A DNA stretch of 64,000 bases. Origin: Hymenobacter sp. BT559. Lineage in GTDB: Bacteria > Bacteroidota > Bacteroidia > Cytophagales > Hymenobacteraceae. The position numbers and the translations under genes are program-made. The notes under the pieces are model-generated. The model ran no database searches and was not told where the DNA came from. It saw only the letters and a program-made list of their open reading frames with translations. Shown here in pieces: positions 43,384 through 53,082 of this stretch. Positions within the stretch are counted from its first letter, which is position 1; the number at the start of each line of letters is the position of its first letter. The stretch lies in assembly GCF_017571525.1 (NCBI RefSeq), contig NZ_JAGETY010000017.1, positions 1 through 64,000 on the forward strand, read 5' to 3'.

Positions 43384-43578
43384 CCCGGTTGAGTGGGTAC
43401 GCTCAGCGTTGGCTCTTGCTCTTGGTTATGCTCAACTTTCTAAAAGCAAGACCGTTTACAATTTAAAGAAGCTCCAGCCAGTAGGTCGGGACTTCTTTAA
43501 TATAGTGGGTTGGACACCCAGCCCGCTACTTTCACACACTCCTCCTGCTGGGAGCTAGCCCTGCTCCCTGTCGCTGCT

Positions 43579-44283
43579 ATGCCAAGCCTCCTTGCTACTT
43601 CCCTTAGCGAAAAGCTGGAGCGCTGGCAAAACCAGGTCCGCGAACCCTCCCTGACTGTGTTACTACTCGGGCAAGTACTGTTGCTGTTTGTGGTGAGTCC
43701 GCTATCCAGCGTGCACGTAGTAACTTATGCAGTAGTAGGCGGCCTGCAAGTGCTGCTTTTGGTAATTTCTTACTTCGCCCTACCCCAGCGCAGCAAGGTG
43801 CGTAGCCTCCTGCTCATTTGCCTGGCTCCCACATTGTGGGTGTTAATTGCCGGCTCGAATCTAACTATCGGGCTCGCGCTGCGCATGGTGGCAACGCTCG
43901 GTGTTACCATCGCCGTGGGACAAGCCGTGTTTCGGGCGCAGCGGGTAACCAGCCACCAGCTGCTAGGGGCAGTGGTTGTCTACCTGAACCTGGCCCAGCT
44001 ATTCATGGGCGCATTCATTGCCTTGAATAACGAGCTACCGGGGGCTTTTACTACCCTAACGAAGACGGCGCTAAAACCGGGCGAGCTCTTATACTTCAGC
44101 CTGACCACGCTTACCTCCACCGGCTACGGCGATATTCTACCCGTGCATCCGCTGGCCCGCAGCCTGGCTAATCTGGAAGCGGTTGTCGGGCAGCTGTTTC
44201 TGGCCATTCTGCTCGCCCGCTTGGTGAGTCAGCGGCAGGAGCGCGCCGGCAAGTACCACCGGGGTGCCGCCAGCCTGTGGTAA
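43579..44283 (+). CDS. Two-TM potassium channel-like protein, copy 1
   Basis: A 234-aa membrane protein from the ATG at 43579 (MPSLLATSLSEKLERWQNQV). Several hydrophobic segments fill residues 28-165. A pore-helix and filter region follows, LYFSLTTLTSTGYGDILPVH, whose TGYGD matches the K+ selectivity motif, then a last helix (VVGQLFLAILLARLVSQ). It is a paralogue of 55446-56129. The C terminus lacks a regulatory RCK domain. Role: probable K+ channel. Confidence 0.82.
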   Translation: MPSLLATSLSEKLERWQNQVREPSLTVLLLGQVLLLFVVSPLSSVHVVTYAVVGGLQVLLLVISYFALPQRSKVRSLLLICLAPTLWVLIAGSNLTIGLALRMVATLGVTIAVGQAVFRAQRVTSHQLLGAVVVYLNLAQLFMGAFIALNNELPGAFTTLTKTALKPGELLYFSLTTLTSTGYGDILPVHPLARSLANLEAVVGQLFLAILLARLVSQRQERAGKYHRGAASLW

Positions 44284-44390
44284 ACAACCCTTGGAAAGTG
44301 CGCCGCCAGCGCAACACCTAACCAGGGGACAATTGTCAGAAAAATGGTGTTGCCCACCGCACGTCCTAAGTACCAGTCCTGTAAGTTTTA

Positions 44391-45089
44391 ATGGCTATTT
44401 CCGATGACGCCGCGCTGAATGCCCGCCTGACGCTGCTACGCCAGACTGACCCGGCGGCTTTTATCGAGCAGCTTTTCAAAACCTTCTACGCCCCGCTGGG
44501 CACCGTGGTGTACCGGGTAGTGCCCGACCGGGCCGTGGTAGAAGACATCTTGCAAGACGTTTTTCTGCGCCTGTGGCAGGGCCTGGCCGACTTGCCGGCC
44601 ATTGAGTCGTACCGGGCCTATCTCACCCGGATGGCCCTGAACGCGGCGGTACGCTACCAGCAGCGCAGTCTGCGCCAGGTGGCCTGGGACGATGCTCCCC
44701 CTCCCACCGCCCCGGTGGCCCCCGATGCCCTAGCAGGCCTGTACGCGGCCGAAACCGCCGAGGCCGTGCAGGCAGCCCTGGCCCACCTGCCGCCGCAGTG
44801 CCGGGTGGTATTCGAGCTGAGCCGCTACGAAGAGATGAGCTACCAGCAGATAGCGGAAGCCCTCGAGATTTCACCTAAAACGGTGGAAAACCAGATGGGC
44901 AAGGCCCTGCGCATTCTGCGCCGCGAGTTGGCCGGCGTGTTAAAAAACCTGTACTGGCTGCTGCTTTATATGGGGGTAGTAAAGCCGGCCGCATTACTTC
45001 CGCCAGCTGCTTCCGGCGGCCCTACCCAGCACCTGACTACGAATGCGCCAGTTATTTTGCAAGTCCGCGTGGGGGTAGCGGGGCCCTGA
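44391..45089 (+). CDS. ECF RNA polymerase sigma factor, FecI-like
   Basis: A 232-aa extracytoplasmic-function sigma factor. Region 2 is seen as VVEDILQDVFLRLWQGLADL and SYRAYLTRMALNAAVRYQQR. Region 4 has LPPQCRVVFELSRYEEMSYQ, then QIAEALEISPKTVENQMGKA. A hydrophobic C-terminal tail (LYWLLLYMGVVKPAALLPPA) and about 25 more residues follow, longer than most. Immediately upstream, TGTTGCCC and CGTCC (about 44350-44368) look like an ECF -35/-10 pair. FecR-like and STN genes follow, so it probably answers a cell-surface signal. Confidence 0.92.
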   Translation: MAISDDAALNARLTLLRQTDPAAFIEQLFKTFYAPLGTVVYRVVPDRAVVEDILQDVFLRLWQGLADLPAIESYRAYLTRMALNAAVRYQQRSLRQVAWDDAPPPTAPVAPDALAGLYAAETAEAVQAALAHLPPQCRVVFELSRYEEMSYQQIAEALEISPKTVENQMGKALRILRRELAGVLKNLYWLLLYMGVVKPAALLPPAASGGPTQHLTTNAPVILQVRVGVAGP

Positions 45090-45134
45090 CGTATCCTATC
45101 CTCATCCTGGCAACTTAGCTGCCCCAAAGCTTTT

Positions 45135-46334
45135 ATGACGCAACGCTACCCTGACCCGGCCGATGCTCCCTGGGCGCTGCTGGCCCGCCACCTGGCCGCC
45201 GACGCCACGGCGAGCGAGCGGGCGGACCTGCGCGCCTGGGTAGAGGCTGACCCCAGCCACCTGCAAATTCTGACCACCGTGACCCGCGCCTGGGAGCGGG
45301 CCGGCGAGGTTGCGACTGGGCCCGTGCTGTTCTCGCCAGCCGATGTGGAGGCCGCCTGGCAGCGCTTCCGCCCACTCATGGGCGCGGCAGCACCCACTAC
45401 CACTTCAGCTACCCCGCTGCCGGTTGCCGCCCCAGCGCTTGCGCCCACCCGTTCCGACGAGCCCGCCGTTCGCCCGCTGTGGCCCCTGGCGCGGCGTGCG
45501 GCAGTCCGGCGCTGGCAACTAGCTGCCGGGCTGGTACTGCTGTTAGGGGTGAGCTATGCGCTGGCTAGGGGCTGGTTAATCAAGCCTCAGGAACTTACGC
45601 TGACTTACGTTAGCGCGGCTAACCGCCAATTGATACGGCTGCCCGATGGCAGCACGGTATGGCTCAACGCGCATTCGCGGCTGCGCTACGCTGGGGTAGG
45701 GCGGGCGCCGGCCCAGGGCCTGCGGGCCGTGCAGCTGACGGGCGAAGCCTATTTTGAGGTGCTGCCAAATCTCGCCCGCCCGTTTATCGTGAACACCACG
45801 ACGGCCCGCGTGCGGGTAACGGGCACGGCCTTCAACGTGCGCGCCTACGCGGCCGAAGACTCGGTGGAAGTAAGCGTGACCCACGGCCAAGTGTGGCTCA
45901 CCCATCTCTCGGCCCCCGACAGTGTGCAGCTGCCGGCTGGCACCCGCGCCGCGCTGCACGCTACCGATGCGCCCGGCCGTGAAGCCGCCCGCCTCCAGCG
46001 CCGGGCCAGCGCCGACCCCAACTTCCGGGCCTGGCAAAATGATACGCTGCGCTTCGATGATACGCCCGTGACCCAGGTAGTGCGCACGTTGCGAGCTACG
46101 TTTGGCACCAGCGTGCAGGTGAGCACCCCGGACCTGGGGCACTGTCGTTTCACCGGCACCTTCGTACAGCAGCAGCCGGCGCAGGTGCTGGCCGTGCTGG
46201 CCGCCGCTACGGCCAGCCGCCTTACCCTGACTGGCAACGGCAGCTACCAGCTGCAAGGCGTAGGCTGTGCCAGTCCCGTTTCCGCCTCTCCGAATCCGGC
46301 AGCGTCGGCCACCCCTACCCTTAGCCGTGAGTAA
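45135..46334 (+). CDS. FecR-family anti-sigma factor
   Basis: A 399-aa transmembrane regulator. The cytoplasmic N-terminal part (about 1-125) binds the sigma factor. One membrane helix (WQLAAGLVLLLGVSYALARG) follows. The periplasmic FecR domain has LIRLPDGSTVWLNAHSRLRY and VNTTTARVRVTGTAFNVRAY. The last 90 residues (RFDDTPVTQVVRTLRATFGT) match the secretin/STN-like C-terminal domain of these regulators. It lies 46 bp after the ECF gene. In the model FecIRA system the partner is a TonB receptor. None is present here. Confidence 0.92.
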   Translation: MTQRYPDPADAPWALLARHLAADATASERADLRAWVEADPSHLQILTTVTRAWERAGEVATGPVLFSPADVEAAWQRFRPLMGAAAPTTTSATPLPVAAPALAPTRSDEPAVRPLWPLARRAAVRRWQLAAGLVLLLGVSYALARGWLIKPQELTLTYVSAANRQLIRLPDGSTVWLNAHSRLRYAGVGRAPAQGLRAVQLTGEAYFEVLPNLARPFIVNTTTARVRVTGTAFNVRAYAAEDSVEVSVTHGQVWLTHLSAPDSVQLPAGTRAALHATDAPGREAARLQRRASADPNFRAWQNDTLRFDDTPVTQVVRTLRATFGTSVQVSTPDLGHCRFTGTFVQQQPAQVLAVLAAATASRLTLTGNGSYQLQGVGCASPVSASPNPAASATPTLSRE

Positions 46335-47835
46335 ACCCGCTACGCCCAACCGTTCTGGTCAATGTTTGCGGATAATGCTGGTAGTAGCGTTGTGCTTACT
46401 GGTTGGCGGCCTGACCTGGGGCCAAGCCGCTAATCCGGCGCTGACGCGCTTGGTACGGCCTACCCCCGGTACCCGTTCACTGGGCGCCGTCCTAACCGAG
46501 TTAGCGCGGCAAGGCCACTTACCCTTAAGTTATAGCAGTTCGCTAGTGCCAGTAGCGCACGTCTGCACTCTGCGACCGGGGCCAGCCCGCCCGTTGGGGG
46601 TCGTGCTGCAGGAAGTGCTAGCCGCCGAGCACCTGTCGTATGGGTTGCTGGACGGGCAGCTGGTGCTGTGGCCCGCCCGGGTAGCCGCTCCCGTGGGCGT
46701 CACCTCGGTAAATGGCCGCTCTACCCCATCGCCTCCTACCCATGCAGGCCAGTCGCCCGCCGTTGCCACTAGTGAATATAGGAAGGCCGTAGCGGCCAAC
46801 TCGACCGCTACTCGCCGAAACCCCACCAGTCGCCTGGCAGCGCTGGCGGCGCTAAGGGAGCCACTAGTTTCCGGCGCGGCAAAATCAGCTACGGCACCCA
46901 GGGCTAGCTCTAAATCATCGGTCAGGGAGCCGCTTGCCAGGGGGCATAAAATGCCATCTGCCCTTGCAGTTCGAATAGGCTTAGCGGACCGCCCGAGGGC
47001 TGAGGTGCTGGTAAATAAATCAACAACTTTTGCTAAGCAGGCTACTGCCAAGCCGAACCCCGGAACGATAGCGACTTCTTTACTACGCGGCAGTACGGCG
47101 CACACCCGCCTCACTACAAACATTCAACGTACTGAGCCAGGGGAGGCCTTGGCCAACTCACCAGCCGCTGCTCACCACTTGCTACCTGCACCTAGCCAAC
47201 TCAGGGGGCCGGTCGATTTGCTCCCCTTCTTGCGCAGCATGCCTTCGGTAGTGCCAGCATCGGGCGGAGTAGTGCCGGTAGCGGTAGCCCTAGGGCCTAG
47301 CCCCGTTGGTAGTCCGTCGCGGGGAACCGACCCTGCAGCTAGGCCTTTTGCTTTGGCCAGCCTGCTACATCCCAGCTACTTGCACGGCGAGGGGTGGGGC
47401 AGCGAAAGTCTACCCCTCAACGCAGCCCTAAAGGTGGGTATCCCGCGTATCTACTTAGTGCTGGGGGTAGCGGCGGGTCCCTTTGGGCGCCAGTCGGGTG
47501 GGGCCGCCTGGGGGGTCGGACTGGGTACGGCCGGCCGGCTGCGTGGTCGCTTCACCCCCAGCCTTGACCTGGTGCAATGGTTTGTTAGCGGTGATAGAGA
47601 AAACATCCCCAGCAATCTTACCCAGCTCCGACCCCAGGTAGGGTGGCAGCTTAAGCAGGGCGGGCGCTGGCAGCTTGTAGGGGGCCCCACCCTTAACCTG
47701 GCTACAGCCTACCGCCGTGACCCGCAAACCCAACGCTGGGACTTTGGCCGGGACCAGTGGCTATGGGTAAATCAGGCCGACAACGAGTCGTTGCTGCGCC
47801 TGTGGCCGGGGGTGCAGCTAGGGGTGCGGTTTTGA
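46327..47835 (+). CDS. STN-domain protein with C-terminal barrel-like region
   Basis: A 502-aa exported protein from the GTG at 46327, which overlaps the fecR stop by 8 bp; an ATG at 46375 also fits. A signal peptide ends LTWGQA. An STN domain (about 30-110) follows: SLGAVLTELARQGHLPLSYS, then PLGVVLQEVLAAEHLSYGLL. A long Ser/Thr/Ala-rich low-complexity linker (about 120-330) follows. The C-terminal 130 residues are beta-rich (YLVLGVAAGPFGRQ, ...LGVRF at the very end), like a small outer-membrane barrel. It probably takes the place of the TonB receptor as partner of FecR. Confidence 0.75.
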   Translation: MSKPATPNRSGQCLRIMLVVALCLLVGGLTWGQAANPALTRLVRPTPGTRSLGAVLTELARQGHLPLSYSSSLVPVAHVCTLRPGPARPLGVVLQEVLAAEHLSYGLLDGQLVLWPARVAAPVGVTSVNGRSTPSPPTHAGQSPAVATSEYRKAVAANSTATRRNPTSRLAALAALREPLVSGAAKSATAPRASSKSSVREPLARGHKMPSALAVRIGLADRPRAEVLVNKSTTFAKQATAKPNPGTIATSLLRGSTAHTRLTTNIQRTEPGEALANSPAAAHHLLPAPSQLRGPVDLLPFLRSMPSVVPASGGVVPVAVALGPSPVGSPSRGTDPAARPFALASLLHPSYLHGEGWGSESLPLNAALKVGIPRIYLVLGVAAGPFGRQSGGAAWGVGLGTAGRLRGRFTPSLDLVQWFVSGDRENIPSNLTQLRPQVGWQLKQGGRWQLVGGPTLNLATAYRRDPQTQRWDFGRDQWLWVNQADNESLLRLWPGVQLGVRF

Positions 47836-47902
47836 GCGTGCGCGGCAGCATCTGTCAGACGGACCCACCCACGCGCCAGTGGCTAACCCTAGCGGCAGCT
47901 AG

Positions 47903-47942
47903 CTAAACGAGCGCCCCGGAGTACTCCAGGACGCTCGTTTAG
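47903..47942. terminator. Bidirectional hairpin between convergent genes
   Basis: An 11-bp perfect stem (CTAAACGAGCG at 47903-47913, CGCTCGTTTAG at 47932-47942) closes an 18-nt loop containing GGAGTACTCC. It lies between the convergent STN gene and the leftward lipoprotein gene and probably ends both transcripts, though the T runs are short. Confidence 0.65.
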
Positions 47943-47991
47943 TAGATACACCTGCTTAGCCAGCCCTATAGGCTAGCTGCGGCCCAGCCGG

Positions 47992-48387
47992 CTAATTAGC
48001 GCCGGTCGTAGTGGTGGTGTTCACGCTAATGCAGCCTAGCTCAACCAGCGGCCCAGCGCTGCAGGTGTTCACATCGTCGGCGTCGCCATCATTTTTCTTG
48101 ATAGTGTAGCCTACCAGCACTTTCTCGCCGGTCGTGGCGTGGAAGTTGGTCCAGGTCGAGCCAGTGGGCACTACGTAGGTGCCATCAGCCAGCTGCAGGG
48201 CCAGGCCGCAGCCGGTAGTCGAGCTCAGGTCAACGACAGTGGCGGCGGTGCTGCAGGTGCCGCCGGTGGGGCTGCAGCTGCCTTTTTTGCCGTCTTTTTC
48301 AAAACAGCCGGTGAGCAGGGTACTAGCGCTCAAGCTGAAAAAGGTTAGCGTGGCGATGGCCGCGCTGCGGGAAGAGAAACGTTTCAT
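47992..48387 (-). CDS. Small Cys-rich lipoprotein
   Basis: A 131-aa protein with a lipoprotein signal (STLLTGCFEKDG, lipobox Cys near 28). The mature region has several Cys (GSCSPTGGTCSTAA, TTGCGLALQL, VNTCSAGPLVELGC), suggesting disulfides, and a Thr-rich C terminus. A stretch LADGTYVVPTGSTW is common in surface lipoproteins of this group. It follows the large CHU_C gene by 66 bp on the same strand and may be its operon partner. Function unknown. Confidence 0.7.
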   Translation of the reverse strand: MKRFSSRSAAIATLTFFSLSASTLLTGCFEKDGKKGSCSPTGGTCSTAATVVDLSSTTGCGLALQLADGTYVVPTGSTWTNFHATTGEKVLVGYTIKKNDGDADDVNTCSAGPLVELGCISVNTTTTTGAN

Positions 48388-48453
48388 ACAAAAAATGTTG
48401 AAAAGGGGTGAATTGAAAAAAGAAATGAGAAAGGTGAATGAGAAAACTGCTAA

Positions 48454-50379
48454 TCAAGGCATTACCTCTACCCAGCCTTTGAAGCGCCGCCCATCGGTGA
48501 AGGTCACGAGGTAGTAGTAGATGCCGCCGACGCCACCACCATCCCAGCGGAAGCTGCGCGTAGGCGACTGGTATATGAGCCGGCCCCAGCGCGAGAAAAT
48601 GCTGACGCCCGCAAACTGACTAGCGCAGAAATTGGGGGGTAGTGCCTGGTCGAGCGTAAAGGCTTCATTCAGGCCGTCGCCATTGGGCGTGATGATGTTG
48701 GGCGGGCGGAAAGCCAGCGAGTCGGCAGGCCGCGCCACCACGAAGCGGATAGTGCGCGTAATAATGTGCGGCGTGCAGATGGTGCCGCTTTGGGTGAGGG
48801 CAAAGTGCACCAGTAGGCCATCGGGGTTGGCCGTGGCCGCGCCGCAGGTGGGCGTCCAGGCAAAGGTGGCGGTGGCGCGGCCGGTACCGTTCTGAGCCTG
48901 AAAATTCATGCCCACGCTGGCCAGGTCGAAGCCTTCGCCGGCGGCCGTGAGAGCTAGCGGATTGGGCGCGGTGTCGGTGCCGAGCAGCGTGGCGGTGTAG
49001 GGCTGATTGAGTGCTACCCGCACGGTGGTGGTAGTGCCGGCCACTTCGGGTGGAAAACTGGTGGTGAGCACCGGCACGCTGCTCGGGGGCGGCGTGGCCA
49101 GGAAAGCTACCCGCACCGTGTCGCGCTTGGGCAGGGCGCAGCCATTGTCGGCCACCAGCACGTTGAGGTAGTACACTTTACCCTTCGAGTCGGCGCAGGT
49201 CGGGAAGCAGAGCGTGGCCGTGAGCGTATCGGGCTGGCCGCTGGCGCGCACCGTACCGCTGGTGGTAGTGGTAAAGCTCGGGGCCGTGGCCGGGTCGGAA
49301 AAATTGACGGGCGCGGCCGTGAGCGTGAGCACCGAGTTGGGGTCGGGGTCGGTGTAGCGTAGGGTGAGGCAGCGCGAGCCGCCCGGCAAGATGCGCACCG
49401 TGTCGCGCCCGGCGCGGTAGGCGCGGCCATTGGCCTGCACCGTTACCACGGGCGGGTTGTTGCTGGGGCAGTTGAGCACGTAGAGCTGGAAGTCGCGCCG
49501 CGTTTCGCCGATTTTCACGCCCTTGCGGTACTCTGAGCAGCGCACCCCAAACACGAACAAGCCCAGCCGGCTGGGCCGCACCGTGAGGCGCCCGGTGTGC
49601 GTGTCGATGGCCAGGGGCGGCGAGCCGGGTATTTGGTTGGTGGTGCCCAGGCCGGTGGTCCAGGTTACGGTAGAATAGGGGGCGGCGGCGGGCAGCGGGG
49701 CCGGGTTGGCGGCCGTGGAGTGGCCGTTGAGCGGCGTCACCAGGTCGTAGGCCAGCGAGTCGCCGTCGGGGTCTTGGCCCCCGAAGTCATAGTAAAACAG
49801 GTTGCCCAGGCAGGCATAGTCGCCCAGCGCCGGGAAGATGCGCGGCGTCGAGTCGATAAATGACGCCCCGTTGCGCACCACAGCCGGAAACTCCAGGTAG
49901 AAGGTTTGGGCCGCCCCGCCGGGGTTCACGATGTTGCTGATGGCCAGGTTGCGGCAGCAGCGCTCCACGGCCACGTAGTAGCCGCTGGCGCTGGCGTAGG
50001 TGGCCGCATCGAGGGTGATATCCTTCACGTACAGCAGCTTGCGCGTGCTGAGCGAGCCTACGGCACAAGCTGGGTTGGTGTAGCTCACGAAGGTGTTGCT
50101 GGTGAGCGGCAGGGTCACGCTCTGCAACTCCCGGTTGGTGGCCTTATCGAAAATGCCAGCCACGATGGATTGGTCGAGCGCCGCCGCGTTGCCATTGATG
50201 GCGTCGAAATACAGCGTGAGCGTGAGCGTGTAGGTGCTGCCGGTTTTGTACTGTAGGTCGAGCTCGCCACCCACGATATGGGTGGCTCTAGCAGGACTTG
50301 CCGCCAGCAGCACCAGCCAGAGGCTGAGCAGCGCCCATGGTTGCACGCGCGCGACCAGAACGGAGGCTAGGTTGTACAC
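48454..50379 (-). CDS. Secreted protein with CHU_C type B sorting domain
   Basis: A 641-aa surface protein. A signal peptide ends ASPARAT, directly followed by HIVGGELDLQYKTGSTYTLT. Several Ig/cadherin-like beta domains rich in Thr and Val follow. The C terminus (PPNIITPNGDGLNEAFTLDQ, VSIFSRWGRLIYQSPTRSF, YYYLVTFTDGRRFKGWVEV) is the CHU_C / gliding-motility-associated domain used as a type B sorting signal for the type IX system. Likely an adhesin or structural protein. Its partner PorP-like gene is not adjacent. Confidence 0.9.
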   Translation of the reverse strand: MYNLASVLVARVQPWALLSLWLVLLAASPARATHIVGGELDLQYKTGSTYTLTLTLYFDAINGNAAALDQSIVAGIFDKATNRELQSVTLPLTSNTFVSYTNPACAVGSLSTRKLLYVKDITLDAATYASASGYYVAVERCCRNLAISNIVNPGGAAQTFYLEFPAVVRNGASFIDSTPRIFPALGDYACLGNLFYYDFGGQDPDGDSLAYDLVTPLNGHSTAANPAPLPAAAPYSTVTWTTGLGTTNQIPGSPPLAIDTHTGRLTVRPSRLGLFVFGVRCSEYRKGVKIGETRRDFQLYVLNCPSNNPPVVTVQANGRAYRAGRDTVRILPGGSRCLTLRYTDPDPNSVLTLTAAPVNFSDPATAPSFTTTTSGTVRASGQPDTLTATLCFPTCADSKGKVYYLNVLVADNGCALPKRDTVRVAFLATPPPSSVPVLTTSFPPEVAGTTTTVRVALNQPYTATLLGTDTAPNPLALTAAGEGFDLASVGMNFQAQNGTGRATATFAWTPTCGAATANPDGLLVHFALTQSGTICTPHIITRTIRFVVARPADSLAFRPPNIITPNGDGLNEAFTLDQALPPNFCASQFAGVSIFSRWGRLIYQSPTRSFRWDGGGVGGIYYYLVTFTDGRRFKGWVEVMP

Positions 50380-50415
50380 GAATTAAACGAAATAAGGCTG
50401 GTATTCTGGAAAAGA

Positions 50416-50709
50416 TTAACGCTTGGCTGCCCGCCACCCGCCCGGCTGCGGCGGACTCCACCCTGCTAGGTCACGCGTGAGGTCGCGCGCCGAAAGGGCG
50501 CGCTGGCGGGGCGCCGGGGTGGGCGGCACCGAGTTGCTAGCCCATTCGGAATTAGCCAGCAGTTCCTCGTAGATAACCTGGTGCCGCGTGAGTTCATCCT
50601 GCCAGTCCTGCGCTTGGCCAGCGCGGCGGTCAACGGCTGACCCCGGCAGGATGCGCCACCTTCCGGCCTGAACCGGCAGCTGATAATCGGAGAAGTAGGC
50701 GATGCGCAT
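50416..50709 (-). CDS. Hypothetical 97-aa protein
   Basis: The frame starts MRIAYFSDYQLPVQAGRWRI and continues RHQVIYEELLANSEWASNSV, ending Pro- and Arg-rich. Its first 12 residues resemble the start of the glycosyltransferase at 59086 (MRIAYFSECMLPGQDG), but the rest does not, so it may be a chance likeness or the stump of a chimeric gene. It lies just upstream of the CHU_C gene on the same strand. Support is low. Confidence 0.3.
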   Translation of the reverse strand: MRIAYFSDYQLPVQAGRWRILPGSAVDRRAGQAQDWQDELTRHQVIYEELLANSEWASNSVPPTPAPRQRALSARDLTRDLAGWSPPQPGGWRAAKR

Positions 50710-50907
50710 AACAAGCGTGCGTAAGCAGTTAATCCAGTCCTAGTGCAGTAGCATCTCCCCTTCGGTAGTCCGGCTGTTCATAGGAGCGGCTCAGGTAGAA
50801 GACACCGGGAAGCGGGGCTACCCCTACGCCAAGGCTGCTTTTATTTTACCTGCCCCTGCTTTGCTTAGGCAACACGCTTTCTATCAGCTCTATTGCTAAT
50901 AGGAGCC

Positions 50908-52083
50908 CTAGTGAATGTTACCACCCACGGCCAGGCCGCTGGGCACCGTGGCCGGCACGGTTTTATCGTAGCTAGTCGCCGTCAGCGAATTGAGAAAAGC
51001 AATGATGGCCTGCTCATTCGTTACCCGGCCTGGAAACTGGGGGTCGCGCTGGCCGGTGCTCACGTGTGGGTTGGCCGTATTGCGGTCATTGTCGTAAAAA
51101 TTGAGCACGTCGTTTAGCGTGCGCAGGGTGCCGCTGTGCATGTAGGGCGCCGTGAGGGCCACGTTGCGCAGGCTCGGGGTGCGGAAGGCGTAGGTGCCGT
51201 TGGCCCCGGCATCCGAGGTGGCGTTCTTGCTGTTGTCGGCCACGCCCATCACGTGCAGCTGGTAGTCGCTGAGCATGGGGCCACTGTGGCACTTGGCGCA
51301 GCCGCTTTGCACAAAGGCCTGGAGGCCCTGCACCTGCTGCGCCGTCAGGGCCGAGTTGTTGCCACGCATATACTGGTCAAAGGGCGAATCGGTCGCTATC
51401 AGGGTGCGCTCGAAGCAAGCCAGGGCTTTGCCAATGTTGGCCGCCGTGAGGGGGGTAGCCTCGGCAAAGGCCGTCTTGAACAGCGCCGCGTAGGCCGGAA
51501 TAGCGCGCAGCCGCGCCACTACCGAGTCGGGGGCGGCGCCTTCGGCATACTGGTGGCCGCGCATCTCCTCTAGGGTAATCAACGGCCGGAGCGCCTGGGT
51601 TTCGAGCGACTGGGCCCGGCTATCCCAGAACATGGGGGCTAGGACGGGGTCGACGGCGCCGTTGGTAGTCAAGCCGTTAAAGGCTGAATTGAGCACGGTC
51701 GAGCTATTGCGCTGGCCGAAGGGAATTGTATTCGGCGTTCGAAAGCGGCGCGTGGCCCCGAGGCCCTGGCCATTTTCACCGATGGCCAGGTCAAGCCCAT
51801 CGGCGTAGCCGGTGGCCGGGTGGTGGCAGGTCGCGCAGCTCACATCGCGCCCCCCCGAGAGAATGGGGTCCCAGTACAGGGCGCGGCCCAGGTCTACCTT
51901 GGCGGGATTCGTCGGGTTGTCGGCGGGGGACGCAGCCGTCAAAGGCAGGGCTGCCAGCCCCTGCACCGTCTGGGTGCTCGATGGGGTGGGTAGGGTATTT
52001 TGCTTCTGGCAGGCCACCACCGCAATCAGCAGCGCCGCCGAGGCCAGGACAGAGGTAAGTTGGGCAGTAGCAGAAGCAGGCAT
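50908..52083 (-). CDS. Di-heme cytochrome c peroxidase
   Basis: A 391-aa exported lipoprotein from the ATG at 52083 ([20 protein letters not shown], lipobox VVACQK). Two heme-c motifs are present: CATCHH (about residue 95) and CAKCH (about 270). Other conserved parts are [20 protein letters not shown] and [20 protein letters not shown]. The length and dual heme layout fit the bacterial cytochrome c peroxidase/MauG family. It reduces hydrogen peroxide in the periplasm, or has a related oxidase role. It follows the TPR gene by 10 bp, so they are co-transcribed. Confidence 0.92.
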   Translation of the reverse strand: MPASATAQLTSVLASAALLIAVVACQKQNTLPTPSSTQTVQGLAALPLTAASPADNPTNPAKVDLGRALYWDPILSGGRDVSCATCHHPATGYADGLDLAIGENGQGLGATRRFRTPNTIPFGQRNSSTVLNSAFNGLTTNGAVDPVLAPMFWDSRAQSLETQALRPLITLEEMRGHQYAEGAAPDSVVARLRAIPAYAALFKTAFAEATPLTAANIGKALACFERTLIATDSPFDQYMRGNNSALTAQQVQGLQAFVQSGCAKCHSGPMLSDYQLHVMGVADNSKNATSDAGANGTYAFRTPSLRNVALTAPYMHSGTLRTLNDVLNFYDNDRNTANPHVSTGQRDPQFPGRVTNEQAIIAFLNSLTATSYDKTVPATVPSGLAVGGNIH

Positions 52084-52093
52084 TAGCAAATTA

Positions 52094-52813
52094 TTATCGG
52101 GTACAGAAATTGATAAACAAGGAATTAGCAAGCAAAAAATGCTTTGGCGTTGCCGGGGTAGTATAGGCTAGCGGCAAAGCGGGCCGGCTAGGGTTTAGAG
52201 GCGCATCCAGCTGGCGCAGACCTTCGATGGCAGCCGCATCGCCCGGCCGGATGAGCAGCACCTGGTTAAAAAGGGCCTTCGCTACCAGTGGCTTATGCAG
52301 GTGGAGATAAGTCTGCGCCAGCGCCAGGTTGGCATCGTAGTCGAAGGGATAGAGACTGACTACGCGCTCGAAGTGGCGGGCCGCCGCGCCAAAGGCCTGG
52401 CGGTTCAGGTAAAGCACGCCGGTCCAGTAGTTGGCCTGCGTATTCTGCGGGTCCAGGTGAAGAATAGCGGCGTATACTCGAAACATCTCCTCCACCTGCC
52501 CTAGCGCGCTGAGCGGCTTGAGCAACCCAAAGCGGGCTTCCAGGGCGGCGGGCCGCTGCCTAACGGCTCGCTGATAATGGGCTATCGAGGAGGGGTAGTC
52601 TTTCGCTAAGAGAAACAGCCAGCCAAGCCGGACATTTTGTTCATAGGTACCGGTGTACCCGGCTTGCAGCGCGGCAATCGCCTCAGCGTAGTCTGCCCTG
52701 GCCTCGGCGGCGTAGCTGGTGGCAAATACCGCCGGCTGGCCCTGGGCCCAACACCCCAGGGGCACGTTTCCCAGCAGTAGACTGACGACAAAACTTGCGC
52801 GAACGAGGTGCAT
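52094..52813 (-). CDS. Exported tetratricopeptide-repeat protein
   Basis: A 239-aa protein with a signal peptide ([15 protein letters not shown]) and TPR-like helical pairs: [60 protein letters not shown] and [20 protein letters not shown]. It is the first gene of a leftward two-gene operon with the peroxidase. TPR proteins act as assembly scaffolds. A role in maturation or docking of the peroxidase is inferred. Confidence 0.8.
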   Translation of the reverse strand: MHLVRASFVVSLLLGNVPLGCWAQGQPAVFATSYAAEARADYAEAIAALQAGYTGTYEQNVRLGWLFLLAKDYPSSIAHYQRAVRQRPAALEARFGLLKPLSALGQVEEMFRVYAAILHLDPQNTQANYWTGVLYLNRQAFGAAARHFERVVSLYPFDYDANLALAQTYLHLHKPLVAKALFNQVLLIRPGDAAAIEGLRQLDAPLNPSRPALPLAYTTPATPKHFLLANSLFINFCTR

Positions 52814-53082
52814 GCAAAAGCCGACGTTTGAAAAAGTGACGTATCAGTTAGCTTGATTTTTGGAGCATCAGGAAAGCAGCTTAGTAGGCTATTGACAAGC
52901 GCTGACTCTCTCCTACTCCACTGGGAGTGGTTACCGCCGCTGGACTAGCAATTCGCCCATTTAATAGGTAGATGCGCGAAACTGGCTCCACCCCTACGCT
53001 CAGCCGATTTTCAGTAAAAAAGATGCCGACTTTTATAATAATTTATTCATTATCAAATCACTAATTGAGCGACATTGCCACC

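Noticed and set aside
50416-50709. Glycosyltransferase gene fragment from the first 12 residues
   Set aside because: Only the first 12 residues resemble the GT4 protein at 59086; the rest has no similarity, so a fragment is not supported.
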